DNA of 64,000 bases from an uncultured Collinsella sp. (GTDB lineage: Bacteria; Actinomycetota; Coriobacteriia; Coriobacteriales; Coriobacteriaceae), in the NCBI GenBank assembly GCA_900541055.1, contig UQHZ01000004.1, forward strand, positions 62,001-126,000, in the 5' to 3' direction. Position numbers and translations under genes: made by a program. The notes beneath the pieces are model-generated. The model searched no databases. It was not told the DNA's origin and saw only the letters and a program-made list of their open reading frames with translations. Below, one piece after another: positions 8,439 to 17,321 of this stretch; the first letter of the stretch is position 1, and every line of letters starts with the position of its first letter.

Positions 8439-8858
8439 ATGAGCAAGATCGCAGTCGTCTACTGGAGCGGTACAGGCAACACCGAGGCCATGGCAAACTT
8501 CGTTGCCGAGGGCGCAACCGATGCCGGCGCCGAGGCAGAGGTCATCCCCTGCGCCGACTTCTCTGCCGACAGGGCCGCCGACTACGACGCCTTCGCCTTC
8601 GGCTGCCCCGCCATGGGCTCCGAGGAACTCGAGTACGATGAGTTCCAGCCGATGTGGGACGAGGTCAAGGAGACTCTCGGCGACAAGAAGGTCGTCCTCT
8701 TTGGCTCCTATTCGTGGGCCGAGGGCGAGTGGATGGACAACTGGAAGGCCGACGCCGACGACGCCGGCGTCAACGTCGTCGATTCCGTCATTTGCTACGA
8801 TGCGCCCGACGATGAGGGCGAGGTGGCCTGCAAGGCTCTGGGAGCGGAGCTGGCATAA
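8439..8858 (+). CDS. Short-chain flavodoxin
   Basis: A 139-residue FMN-binding electron carrier. The phosphate-binding loop WSGTGNTEAMA lies at the N-terminus, and the flavin-flanking loops GCPAMGSEE (about residue 55) and GSYSWAEGEW (about residue 88, with the stacking Trp) are in place. Length fits the short-chain flavodoxins used by clostridia and other anaerobes in place of ferredoxin. It is acidic overall. A GAAAGGAAAAC site precedes the ATG. It probably forms a unit with the DUF3793 gene upstream. Confidence 0.92.
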   Translation: MSKIAVVYWSGTGNTEAMANFVAEGATDAGAEAEVIPCADFSADRAADYDAFAFGCPAMGSEELEYDEFQPMWDEVKETLGDKKVVLFGSYSWAEGEWMDNWKADADDAGVNVVDSVICYDAPDDEGEVACKALGAELA

Positions 8859-8886
8859 ACCACCCATTGACACGACAGATGCGACG

Positions 8887-8926
8887 CAAACGGGCTCCAG
8901 GTCGTCTTGACCCGGAGCCCGTTCAT
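8887..8926 (+). terminator. Terminator after flavodoxin
   Basis: AACGGGCTCC (8889-8898) pairs with GGAGCCCGTT (8914-8923), about 30 bases after the stop. The downstream T-run is weak; the hairpin also faces the convergent surface-protein gene and could serve both strands. Confidence 0.55.
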
Positions 8927-8997
8927 CTATAAAGCCACGACACGAATGGCACAACTCACCCGCGTATCAAACGACGGACGTTGCAGGCATCGAGTTG

Positions 8998-11900
8998 CTA
9001 TGCGTTCTTACGGGAGCGCACAAACCACGCACCAATAGCCGCAAGGCACACGATACCGACAGCAACACCGGTAACAGCGACCGGATTAACGCCGCCTCGC
9101 CCATCCAAAGCACCCTTGCGTGATGCGGCAGCAGCGGACGTCGTTTTCGAACCGGAAGACTCGTCGGAGCCGGACTTCTTATCGGACTCGCCCTTGTTGG
9201 CATCCACATTCTGCGACATCTCCGACTTCGAGCCATCCTGCGAAGCAACAACTTCCTGCATTCCAGAACCGCCCTGCTTATCGCCGGAGCCATCGCCCCT
9301 CTGCGAACCGGTCGGCATGACCGCGGGCGTCGGATTCTTCGTCGGGACCGTAGGAACGGGTACCTCAGGCGTCACGGGTTTTATCGAGCCGCCCGGTTCG
9401 ACGACACCGGCTTTTACGCCACCGATCTTGGACCAGCTCACACCGGACCCTGCGGACTTATAGGCCGAAAGGGCTCGTAAGGCCTGTACAGTCGCAAGCG
9501 CGTTGGCATTGCCGGGCTTACCGTCGGACCCCATGGTATGAGCGTAGCCCTTGCCGTCGGCAACCTCGTAGGCGCAGATTGCAGAAATCAGGCTATTCGC
9601 ACCCGTTGCAAAACCGTTCTTGGTATTTACGGGATCCTTGCCAAGAGCCACAAGAGCGAGCAGCACCTGGGCATTAGACTCAACGGACCCAAAATCGCAA
9701 AGGCCGTTCATCTGGCCCCTCAGGAAGCCGAGCGCATTGTCGACAGCAGATGCAACAGAAGGTTGGCCATTCGAGGCCAGGTCGACGGCGCACGCGTCAT
9801 CATCGACATAGGGCGCAAGCGCCTGAAGTGCTATAGCGGTCATATCGATGTTGCTCGCACCGCCCGCATCGATGGTGAAACCGCCGTCGGGATTCTGAAA
9901 CGAAAGCAGCGCGCAAACAAGCTGAGCACGCGTCCAAGAAGAGCCGGACGCACGCAACACCTCATTCGAAATATCCGCCTCGTCAAGGGCAATCAGCGCA
10001 TAGACCACGTTGTTCGCCGAAGCCACAAGATCTTCGTGAGAGCAAATGTCGGCAACGAGATTCACACCATCGAAAGAGGTGATATCCTCGCCAAGCGCGG
10101 TTAGCGCAAGCGCAACTCGCTCGCAATCAGTCACCTTGGCGGTGTTGCCCGACCACTCGGCCTTATGAACGGCAAGGGACTTCTTGTAATTCGCGATAAG
10201 TGCGTCGTCAATCTTGCGCCCCGACGTCGCGAAGGCGTAAATCTCCCATTCTTGACCATAGGTGTACGCATCGATCGTACGGTTGACGTCAAAGTACTTG
10301 GCAGCGGAAAGGGCGCCTTCGTCGGCCTTTGCCTCGTTATCCGGCGAGGCAACGATTCCGTCAACCGTAATCTCAAAGGAGATGGCCTGGGCACCGGCAG
10401 TCCGATCGATCGGCGTACCGGTCACCGTATAGGTACCGGCCTTGTTCGCCGTCAGGACATAGGCGCCGCTCGCCACAAACAAGCCATCGTCAGGAGCACC
10501 GTCAACGTGCTTCCAATCACCAAGAGCGCGTCGGTCGATACTCACGGCATCCGAGGCATCCCGACCTTCCTCGGTCGTCACACTCCATTTCATACCGGGC
10601 TCGGAAACACTCCAGCCCTCGGCATCGTTCTCACCCGTATAACTCAGGTTGAGTTCGACGGTCTTACCGGCCTTAACGGACGCGGGGACATTTGTGATTG
10701 TCACCGATTTCAGTGGGTTCCGGTACGCGTAGGTAACCTCTCGCTTGCCCGAAGAGATGACGCTGCCGTCCTGGTTTTCGACCGTCGCCTCAAACGTCGT
10801 CTTACCGGCCTTATACGGCGTAAAGCCAATCTCGCCGCTCGTAGTGTACTCGGCAACCGCAGAATCACTCGAGGTGACCGTGTAGCAAGCGCGATCACTC
10901 GCGTTTTCGGGTCCCACAACCGGCGCAGCCTTATCGGTCAGGAAGGCGCCTTTGGCAAGCGGATTGCGACCGTGCAGATAGACAGTCTCGCCGTCCTCGT
11001 TATAGCCAAGCGAGACGCTCGTCGCCGGCACATAGCTCGACGTGACCGTCACGCTCTTGGAGGCGATATCGGTATTCGTGCGCGAAGACACCGAAATCGT
11101 GGCCTCACCCGACTTCTTAAAATAGAAACAGGCCGATCCGGGATTGGAGCAAATCACGTTCGACGGCGTACCCGCAAAGCGAAAACGCGCATAGGAAACA
11201 GGAGTGTACTCGCCCTCGGCGGCATCGGTGTAATGGACACGGACTTCAAGATTCTTGACCTCGGAGCCCGTGACCGCGATGTTGCCGCCCGTCACGTTTT
11301 CGCCGTTGTACCAAATCTGGAAATCATCAATCGGCTTGGAGACGGCCTTGACCACGACAGTCGCGATGTCTTCGCTGGTGCCATCATCCTTATGAAGCGT
11401 GGCGGTTACCGTACCCACGGCATCGTTGTACACGTGCAGCAGGCCCGTTTCCTCGTTAACGGCGATATCGCCCTTGTTGGCGTCCGGAGTGCCCCAAGTC
11501 ACCTTGGCATCCGTGGGCAGATCCTTGAGCTCAAGCGTGCCCGAAACGCAGGCGGCCCCGTTCTCGCCCACCACAACATCATCGGGAGACGGATAGAGTA
11601 CGCCATCGGCGGCAGTTACGGTCTTGCCGGTGGAGGCAGATGTAAACGTCACTTCATACTTGTTGTTTGTGGCAGGACCTTTGGGGGATTCATAGTCCTG
11701 ATTCTCGCCGAGGTACGGCAAGCCGTCGGAACCCATACCCCACACACTGCCGTTTTCGCCGCGGTTGACGTTGAGATTTTCGACAAAGGCCGCCGTCTTC
11801 ATGTCATCGGCATCAACGGCATAGGAGTTGACGAGCGCTTTCGCGGGAAAGACGACCCTGTTGGTAAGACCCTCCTGCCAGTATGTATTGATAAGCTGAC

Positions 11901-13551
11901 CGGAACCATAGCTCGCAAAGAGCACACCGCCGGTCGAAGTGGCGGTAGACACACAATTGGAAATCACGCCGCCCTCGAGCGTACGGGCAAAGCCGACAGC
12001 GCCCTTGCCCGTAACGGACGTGGAGCAGTTGATGACAGCGCCCTTCATCTGATTGCCGAGCGGACCAAACGATTTGCCGTCCGCTGCTTGCTTGAGCTCG
12101 CCGGCAAAAGAGACATTCTGGATGACGCCGGTGGAGCCAACGCTCGCAAACAGCGACTTAACGCCGCCGCCGTTATTAAAGGTAATGGTGTGACCCTGCC
12201 CGTCAAACGTACAATTGAGCTCACCCGTGGGACCAAAGAACCATTCGTCATCAATCACGATGTCGTTATCGAGCACATAGTAGTTGCTTGCATTCTTGAC
12301 ATTCATATTCATGAAGTCATCCTGCGACTTGATGTGCTTAACATTCTCCGGCTGGGCAACGGGAGCCGTCGGCTTCTTTTTTTCAAGCGCTTCCTTGGCA
12401 TCGTTGAGCGTCTTGACCGCCGCATTTACATCGGACTGAGATACATCGTCGCTACCGTTGACGATTTTGGCGTCAGCAAGAGCAGCGGTAAAGGCGGACC
12501 AGGAATCCGCTGTGTAGTCTGACTCATTGAGCGCCTCGGCGGCCGTGATAGCTGCGACGAGCGCATCCTTATTGACAACGACGGGAGCAGAGCCGCTCAC
12601 GAGCAAGGGCAGGCCACCGTTGGACACCCAGGAAAAGCCAGTCGACGGTACATCGGTATTGAGCACGGCGAGTGATTCAGCAGAAGAGAGGTCGGCGGCT
12701 TTAGCCGCGTTTCCCTTGTTAAAGCCGCCATAGTTCATCTCGGCAGGCGAGTAACCTACGGTATATAGGCAGTTCGACAGCGATCCGGCCTGAGCCTCAC
12801 CGACCAGGCCACCGTTCATCTCAACGCCTGAGCCGGCAAAATAGGAATTGACGATCTTTCCGGACGTCATACCGCCGACCAGGCCACCGGCATAGCCATT
12901 CCAGCCGCTAAGGTTCACGCTCGCCGTGGACCAGCACATCTGGATGGTGCCAGAAAGTTTCATGGCAATGGAGCCCACATTGTCGGTGCTCGAGACCGAG
13001 CCTGTCACGCCCAGGTTCTGAATCGATCCGGTCACATTATTCGCAACGGCCTTGCCGTTAATGGTGACCGTATGGCCCTGGCCATCCAGGGTGCCGTCAA
13101 CGGTCTCGATCTGCTGGTCAGCGCCCATCGAAATATTCGCGCCGAGCTTGACGGTCGCTCCCGCCTCAATGGTCTCAGGCATATCGGCCGCATCGTTGAC
13201 GACCACCGTCTCGCCCGAGCGCACTACCTTGGCGAGAGAACCTGCTTCTTCGACCTGTGCGGCCGGTACCGTTTCCTCGGACGCAATAGACTGCACGGCA
13301 ACACCGGAGCCTTCCTGCTCCTGCGTGCTGCCGCCATCTGCCATGCCGGTTTCAGCGTCGGCAGGAGGCTCATCTTCATCAGGGCTGCCCTGCCCAGCAT
13401 CGCCCGTCGCGGTGACCTGATCGGCCGCCGCGGCTACGCCCGTGCTCACCTCCTCGGCAAACGCGGTCATTCCCGTGCTCGAACTGGCAAAGATAAACGC
13501 CATGAGCACGACGAGGAATTTCCTCGTACCTGTTCGGATGTTGTTGAGCAT
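8998..13551 (-). CDS. Large surface protein with beta-helix, FIVAR, Ig-like and alpha/alpha-toroid domains
   Basis: A 1517-residue secreted, cell-surface protein. Residues 1-32 form a signal peptide ending TAFA. About 110-310 and 405-615 are GLUG/pectin-lyase-like repeats (NLGVTGSV, GGLVGG); 325-393 is a FIVAR-like helical segment; 630-1060 holds Big/Ig-like beta domains. Residues about 1083-1367 are a helical toroid of the squalene-cyclase/prenyltransferase repeat type (FQNPDGGF, NIDMTAIALQAL), the fold also used by intrinsic factor and transcobalamin. A Pro/Ser/Lys-rich linker and a final membrane helix ending RSRKNA follow. No LPXTG motif is visible. The ATG at 13551 has GGGGGAAAGG upstream. 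A cobalamin riboswitch precedes it, suggesting a role in corrinoid binding (inference). Confidence 0.85.
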   Translation of the reverse strand: MLNNIRTGTRKFLVVLMAFIFASSSTGMTAFAEEVSTGVAAAADQVTATGDAGQGSPDEDEPPADAETGMADGGSTQEQEGSGVAVQSIASEETVPAAQVEEAGSLAKVVRSGETVVVNDAADMPETIEAGATVKLGANISMGADQQIETVDGTLDGQGHTVTINGKAVANNVTGSIQNLGVTGSVSSTDNVGSIAMKLSGTIQMCWSTASVNLSGWNGYAGGLVGGMTSGKIVNSYFAGSGVEMNGGLVGEAQAGSLSNCLYTVGYSPAEMNYGGFNKGNAAKAADLSSAESLAVLNTDVPSTGFSWVSNGGLPLLVSGSAPVVVNKDALVAAITAAEALNESDYTADSWSAFTAALADAKIVNGSDDVSQSDVNAAVKTLNDAKEALEKKKPTAPVAQPENVKHIKSQDDFMNMNVKNASNYYVLDNDIVIDDEWFFGPTGELNCTFDGQGHTITFNNGGGVKSLFASVGSTGVIQNVSFAGELKQAADGKSFGPLGNQMKGAVINCSTSVTGKGAVGFARTLEGGVISNCVSTATSTGGVLFASYGSGQLINTYWQEGLTNRVVFPAKALVNSYAVDADDMKTAAFVENLNVNRGENGSVWGMGSDGLPYLGENQDYESPKGPATNNKYEVTFTSASTGKTVTAADGVLYPSPDDVVVGENGAACVSGTLELKDLPTDAKVTWGTPDANKGDIAVNEETGLLHVYNDAVGTVTATLHKDDGTSEDIATVVVKAVSKPIDDFQIWYNGENVTGGNIAVTGSEVKNLEVRVHYTDAAEGEYTPVSYARFRFAGTPSNVICSNPGSACFYFKKSGEATISVSSRTNTDIASKSVTVTSSYVPATSVSLGYNEDGETVYLHGRNPLAKGAFLTDKAAPVVGPENASDRACYTVTSSDSAVAEYTTSGEIGFTPYKAGKTTFEATVENQDGSVISSGKREVTYAYRNPLKSVTITNVPASVKAGKTVELNLSYTGENDAEGWSVSEPGMKWSVTTEEGRDASDAVSIDRRALGDWKHVDGAPDDGLFVASGAYVLTANKAGTYTVTGTPIDRTAGAQAISFEITVDGIVASPDNEAKADEGALSAAKYFDVNRTIDAYTYGQEWEIYAFATSGRKIDDALIANYKKSLAVHKAEWSGNTAKVTDCERVALALTALGEDITSFDGVNLVADICSHEDLVASANNVVYALIALDEADISNEVLRASGSSWTRAQLVCALLSFQNPDGGFTIDAGGASNIDMTAIALQALAPYVDDDACAVDLASNGQPSVASAVDNALGFLRGQMNGLCDFGSVESNAQVLLALVALGKDPVNTKNGFATGANSLISAICAYEVADGKGYAHTMGSDGKPGNANALATVQALRALSAYKSAGSGVSWSKIGGVKAGVVEPGGSIKPVTPEVPVPTVPTKNPTPAVMPTGSQRGDGSGDKQGGSGMQEVVASQDGSKSEMSQNVDANKGESDKKSGSDESSGSKTTSAAAASRKGALDGRGGVNPVAVTGVAVGIVCLAAIGAWFVRSRKNA

Positions 13552-13754
13552 CCTTTCCCCCTTGGTCTGGAAGATCACTACCCCAATAAGAATCGAGGCC
13601 AACCATGTAAAGGGAAACGGGACACAGCGAAACGCCCGCACCTGACAGCATACGGCAATGCCCCCGCATCGAATACGGGATGCTTGGGGCAAAAATGATG
13701 TCATCTTCTGCTCACCGGAATCCAGCGGCTCCCAAAAGACCCTCGACACGAGAA

Positions 13755-13860
13755 GACCATGGGCAAGTAATCTGACTCGCGGGACAGCCCCACACACAGT
13801 AACCGCCTTGTCTGGGATTCCCACCCAGTTCCCTTTTATGCGCCAAGCGCACCCATGGTC
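13755..13860 (-). ncRNA. Cobalamin riboswitch
   Basis: Read on the minus strand, the segment begins with P1 arm GACCATGGG (13860-13852), closed by CCCATGGTC (13763-13755). Between them are the conserved B12 elements: AAAAGGGAACTGGGTG, GGGAATCCCA, GGCGGTTACTGTG, and the B12-box-like GCGAGTCAGATTACTTGCC. The element is short, as in compact cobalamin riboswitches with few peripheral stems. About 200 bases of leader remain before the surface-protein start at 13551, enough for an expression platform. It controls the surface protein, not an enzyme or obvious transporter. Confidence 0.87.
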
Positions 13861-13997
13861 CGGCTTCTTTTCAAACAGCATGTAATTGTATGGAAGGCCA
13901 GGCAACGAGCGCCCGCCGATATCACGCACACATAATTCACCGAAAATGTGGTTGAAAGTCCGCCTGGGCAACGACGAGACCTTTTCCCGAAATGCAA

Positions 13998-14032
13998 AAC
14001 GGGGCCGCAGCATCATTGCCACGACCCCGCCC
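13998..14032 (-). terminator. Terminator after the ABC ATP-binding gene
   Basis: On the minus strand CGGGGTCGTGGC and GCTGCGGCCCCG form a stem with symmetric mismatches (14000-14029), followed by TTTTGC. It lies 40 bases beyond the stop at 14071. Confidence 0.6.
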
Positions 14033-14070
14033 GCTCAAGCAAACTCTCACTCCGAGACGCTGCAGATCAT

Positions 14071-14823
14071 CTATGAGATATTGCCCAAGAACGCCTTGGT
14101 GCGCTCGCTCTTGGGGTGGTCGAAGACCTCGCTCGGCGTACCCTCTTCCACGATAACGCCACCATCCATAAAGACGACGCGGTCGGCGACGTCGCGGGCA
14201 AAGCCCATCTCGTGCGTCACGACGATCATGGTCATGCCGTCGCGTGCCAGGTCGCGCATGACACCCAAAACGTCGCGAACCAGCTCGGGGTCGAGCGCCG
14301 ACGTAGCCTCGTCAAAGAGCATGACGTGAGGGTTCATCGACAGGGCACGGGCGATGGCAACGCGCTGCTGCTGGCCGCCCGAGAGCTGGCTCGGCATAAA
14401 GTCGATACGCTCGGCAAGACCGACCTTGGTCAGCTCCTCGACGGCAATCTTCTCGGCTTCTTCCTTGCTGCGCTTGAGTACCTTTTGTTGCGCGAGCATG
14501 ACGTTCTTTTTGACTGACAGGTGCGGGAACAAATTGAACTGCTGGAACACCATACCCAGATGCGTACGTACCTTGTTAAGGTCGACGCCCTTGGCGCACA
14601 CGTCCACGCCCTCAACGACAATCGAGCCGCTCGTGGGATGCTCCAGACGATTGATGCAGCGAAGCATCGTCGACTTGCCCGAGCCCGAAGGACCTAGGAC
14701 TACGACGACCTCGCCCTTGTGCACATCCAGATCGATATCGCGCAGGACCACGTTATCGCCAAAGGCCTTCTGGAGGTTCTTGATGCTGACGACGACCTCG
14801 TTCGAGTTATTGGTTTCGCTCAT
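14071..14823 (-). CDS. Polar amino-acid ABC transporter ATP-binding protein
   Basis: Cytosolic ATPase subunit of 250 residues. Walker A GPSGSGKST (about residues 42-50), Q-loop VFQQFNLFPH, signature LSGGQQQR, Walker B VMLFDEATSALD and the switch HEMGFA are all intact. Sequence style is that of GlnQ/HisP, the ATPase of polar amino-acid importers. It is the last gene of a three-gene unit, with the permease 12 bases upstream and the binding protein before that. CCTCCT just before the ATG (minus-strand AGGAGG) supports the start. Confidence 0.95.
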   Translation of the reverse strand: MSETNNSNEVVVSIKNLQKAFGDNVVLRDIDLDVHKGEVVVVLGPSGSGKSTMLRCINRLEHPTSGSIVVEGVDVCAKGVDLNKVRTHLGMVFQQFNLFPHLSVKKNVMLAQQKVLKRSKEEAEKIAVEELTKVGLAERIDFMPSQLSGGQQQRVAIARALSMNPHVMLFDEATSALDPELVRDVLGVMRDLARDGMTMIVVTHEMGFARDVADRVVFMDGGVIVEEGTPSEVFDHPKSERTKAFLGNIS

Positions 14824-14835
14824 GATAGGACCTCC

Positions 14836-16197
14836 TTACAGACCGGCGATGTGATCGGCGGGCGTCGCGACGACCTGTCCGGCGCTCTTGGCGGGACGCT
14901 TCTTCTTGGTTTCGGCCGTACCCAAAAGCCTCGCCTCAAGACCGCTCACCAAGCGAGCAAGCGGCAGGGTGATGACCAGGTAGAACAGGGCGGCAACCAC
15001 ATACGGCGTGATGGACCCCGTCGTGGCCACGATGGTGCGGGCGTTCATGACGATCTCGACCACGCCCACGGCCGCAAGCAGCGACGTATCCTTGTAAAGC
15101 AGGATGAACTCACTGGTCAACGTAGGCAAAACATTACGGAACGTCTGCGGAATCATAACGTAGAGCAGTGTCTGGAAGGCGTTCATGCCCAGCGAGCGTG
15201 CGGCCTCGTTCTGGCCCTTGGGGATCGACTGAATACCGGCGCGGAAGATCTCGCACAGGTAGGCGGACGAGTTCATGGCCATGACGATGACGCCCAGCAC
15301 ATAGTCATCAACCTTGACGCCGGCCAGCGGCAGGCCAAAAAACGCGATGTAGATCTGCAGGAACGCCGGCGTACCACGGATGATATTCACATAGATGCCG
15401 GCAAGGCAACGCAGGATGCGCGACTTGGAGATGCGCATGAGCGACAAGGCAAAGCCAAAGGGAATTGCCAGCGGAAACGCCACGAGCACGATCGAGAGCG
15501 ACATGAGGAAGCCTTTGAAGACGATCGGCAGGCTCTGGACCAAAATGACCGGGTTCAGGAACAGGCGAAGGAACATGTTGGAATTCCATGCCTTGACCCA
15601 CGGCTGCCCCTTAAGGTCGGCCAGGAAGCTATCGAATGCCGTCACGCCCTTGATCTCCACCGACGGAATCTTGGAGATCTTCTTGGTCGAACCATCGGCC
15701 AAAGTGTAGGTGCCGCTAAAGGCCTCGTCGCCACCCTCGACGGGGAAGGTCACGCCGTAGACCTCGACGCGGAAATAGCCGCCGGCGGGCGCCGTCTCGC
15801 CAAAATCGATCTTGAGCGTCTGACCGTCGACCTTGCACGTAGGCTTCATGGGCGTACGGTCCATAAGGTCATCGCCCGAGAGCATCGTCAGACGCGTGTC
15901 GTCCGCACCAAAGGTCGTGCCATCGGCAAACGTCAGCGAAAGACCGCTCAGTTCCTCGTCGGCATCGGCCTGGACCTCCCAGGTGATACGAGTCTCGGTG
16001 CCACCGACCACGTCGCTACCCGAACCGGTATTGGGTCGGGCGGTGATCTTTGCGGTCTCAAGCGCCTGAGCAGTCGAGGGCACGCAGGCCCCCGCGCATA
16101 CCAGGGCGAGCGCCACAGCCAGGGCACAGGCCAGCTTTTGGAGCATCGAGGGCAGTGGATAGCTCTGGCCCATAGCTCCTTGGTTCAATCGAGACAA
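14836..16197 (-). CDS. Polar amino-acid ABC transporter permease with an extra N-terminal extracytoplasmic domain
   Basis: A 453-residue fusion-like protein. An N-terminal hydrophobic segment (LACALAVALALVCAGAC) resembles a signal sequence. About 170 residues rich in Thr, Gly and Asp follow, likely a beta-sandwich outside the membrane. From about residue 215 comes a HisM/GlnP-type permease with several membrane helices and the EAA-type loop NEAARSLGMNAFQTLLYVMIPQ that docks the ATPase. Usual HisM/GlnP proteins are only about 220 residues, so the front half is an addition. The likely start is TTG at 16197 with AGGAG five bases upstream; ATG codons at 16173 and 16146 are alternatives. Confidence 0.88.
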   Translation of the reverse strand: MSRLNQGAMGQSYPLPSMLQKLACALAVALALVCAGACVPSTAQALETAKITARPNTGSGSDVVGGTETRITWEVQADADEELSGLSLTFADGTTFGADDTRLTMLSGDDLMDRTPMKPTCKVDGQTLKIDFGETAPAGGYFRVEVYGVTFPVEGGDEAFSGTYTLADGSTKKISKIPSVEIKGVTAFDSFLADLKGQPWVKAWNSNMFLRLFLNPVILVQSLPIVFKGFLMSLSIVLVAFPLAIPFGFALSLMRISKSRILRCLAGIYVNIIRGTPAFLQIYIAFFGLPLAGVKVDDYVLGVIVMAMNSSAYLCEIFRAGIQSIPKGQNEAARSLGMNAFQTLLYVMIPQTFRNVLPTLTSEFILLYKDTSLLAAVGVVEIVMNARTIVATTGSITPYVVAALFYLVITLPLARLVSGLEARLLGTAETKKKRPAKSAGQVVATPADHIAGL

Positions 16198-16261
16198 GGT
16201 GGCTCCTAACGTTTAAGTTGCCGACATAACGGGGCGGTATCGTGCCCATTCAAGAACCGCA

Positions 16262-16293
16262 AAGGCCCTCTCCGCCAAAACGGAAAGGGCCCG
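16262..16293 (-). terminator. Hairpin between binding-protein and permease genes (attenuator)
   Basis: GGCCCTCTCCG (16264-16274) pairs with CGGAAAGGGCC (16281-16291). It lies 20 bases after the binding-protein stop and over 60 bases before the permease start, so it may lower transcription of the membrane genes relative to the abundant binding protein, a known pattern for such operons. Confidence 0.55.
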
Positions 16294-16313
16294 CGCGCAA
16301 TCAAGTGACTATT

Positions 16314-17174
16314 TTACTTGATGTTGTACTTAGCCATGAGGGCGTCAACGGTACCGTCGTCGGTCAGGTCCTTGATGGCCTGGTTGATGTCGCCCTTGAG
16401 CTTGGTGTTGCCCTGGTTGACGGCGATAGCATACTCCTCACCGGTGCTGATCTGCTTAACCGTATGGCAGGTATTGAACTGCTCGGCGGTCAGCTGGCTG
16501 GCAACGGAGCGATTGGTAACCACGGCGTCGCCCTTGTCGGACTGCAGGGCGCTGAAGCACTCGGTGGCGTCCTTATAGGGGACGATCTTGGCCTTGGGGA
16601 AGTTCTCCTGGGCAAAGGCCTCGGCGGTCGAACCGGACTGGACGATGATCGTGGCGTCAGCATTGTTGAGCTTCTCGCTGTAGTTATCGGCCGTAATGTC
16701 GGCGTTATCGACCTTGGTCACGATAGCCTGATCGTCCATGTAGTAAGAGTCGGAGAACGCGACTTCCTTCTCACGCTCGGGCGTGTCCGTGATGGCCGCG
16801 ATGGCGACGTCATACTTGGCGCCCGAAGCAACGCCGGGGACGAGTGTGTCGAAGTCGTTGTTGACGTACTCGACATCCAGACCCAGCTTGTCAGCGATAG
16901 CCTTGATAAGCTCAAGGTCAAAGCCCTGGTAGTCGCCGTTATCATCCTTATACTCAAACGGCGCATACTCGGCAGAGGTGCCGACGGTCAGCGTGCCGTC
17001 CTTGACGAGCGCATATTTCTTGGAGCCGTCGACCTTCTCGACCTTCGCGTTGTCAGAGCTGCTGGAACCGGCATCGGAACCAGAGGTGGCGTTGGACGAG
17101 CCGCAGCCCGTCAGTGCGAGGGCGAGCGCCATGGCGCCCGTGGCGGCAAATGCGCCAAGCTTCTTGAGCTTCAT
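16314..17174 (-). CDS. Polar amino-acid ABC transporter substrate-binding lipoprotein
   Basis: Extracellular solute-binding protein of 286 residues, family 3. The leader ends in lipobox LALTGC, so the protein is lipid-anchored at Cys about 24. The mature part begins with a Ser/Asp-rich linker and shows typical family blocks: LTVGTSAEYAPFEYKDDNGDYQGFDLEL, CXX-free hinge segments, and IVQSGSTAEAF. Charge pattern around the ligand pocket does not let me name the amino acid. The ATG at 17174 with GGAAGGAG is preferred over an upstream in-frame codon at 17240 since it opens directly on a lipoprotein signal (MKLKKLGAF). Confidence 0.93.
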   Translation of the reverse strand: MKLKKLGAFAATGAMALALALTGCGSSNATSGSDAGSSSSDNAKVEKVDGSKKYALVKDGTLTVGTSAEYAPFEYKDDNGDYQGFDLELIKAIADKLGLDVEYVNNDFDTLVPGVASGAKYDVAIAAITDTPEREKEVAFSDSYYMDDQAIVTKVDNADITADNYSEKLNNADATIIVQSGSTAEAFAQENFPKAKIVPYKDATECFSALQSDKGDAVVTNRSVASQLTAEQFNTCHTVKQISTGEEYAIAVNQGNTKLKGDINQAIKDLTDDGTVDALMAKYNIK

Positions 17175-17321
17175 AATCAGTCTCCTTCCGGTGACCTCGT
17201 TTGATTCAGAGGTCTGCAAAAACTGTTGGATATTATGCACCCGTAAGTGCGAATCTGCAATTAGAAAACTGATTGAAACAAACGCATAACGTGCATGGAA
17301 TACTCCACTTTGTGACAGTCG

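Noticed and set aside
8998..9100. Possible LPXTG sortase anchor on the large surface protein
   Set aside because: The C-terminus has a membrane helix and basic tail but no LPXTG-like motif before it.
10165..12522. A 785-codon open frame on the plus strand
   Set aside because: It mirrors the surface-protein gene. High GC at third positions keeps the opposite frame open; its translation has no recognisable domain and the minus-strand gene has signal peptide, domains and riboswitch.
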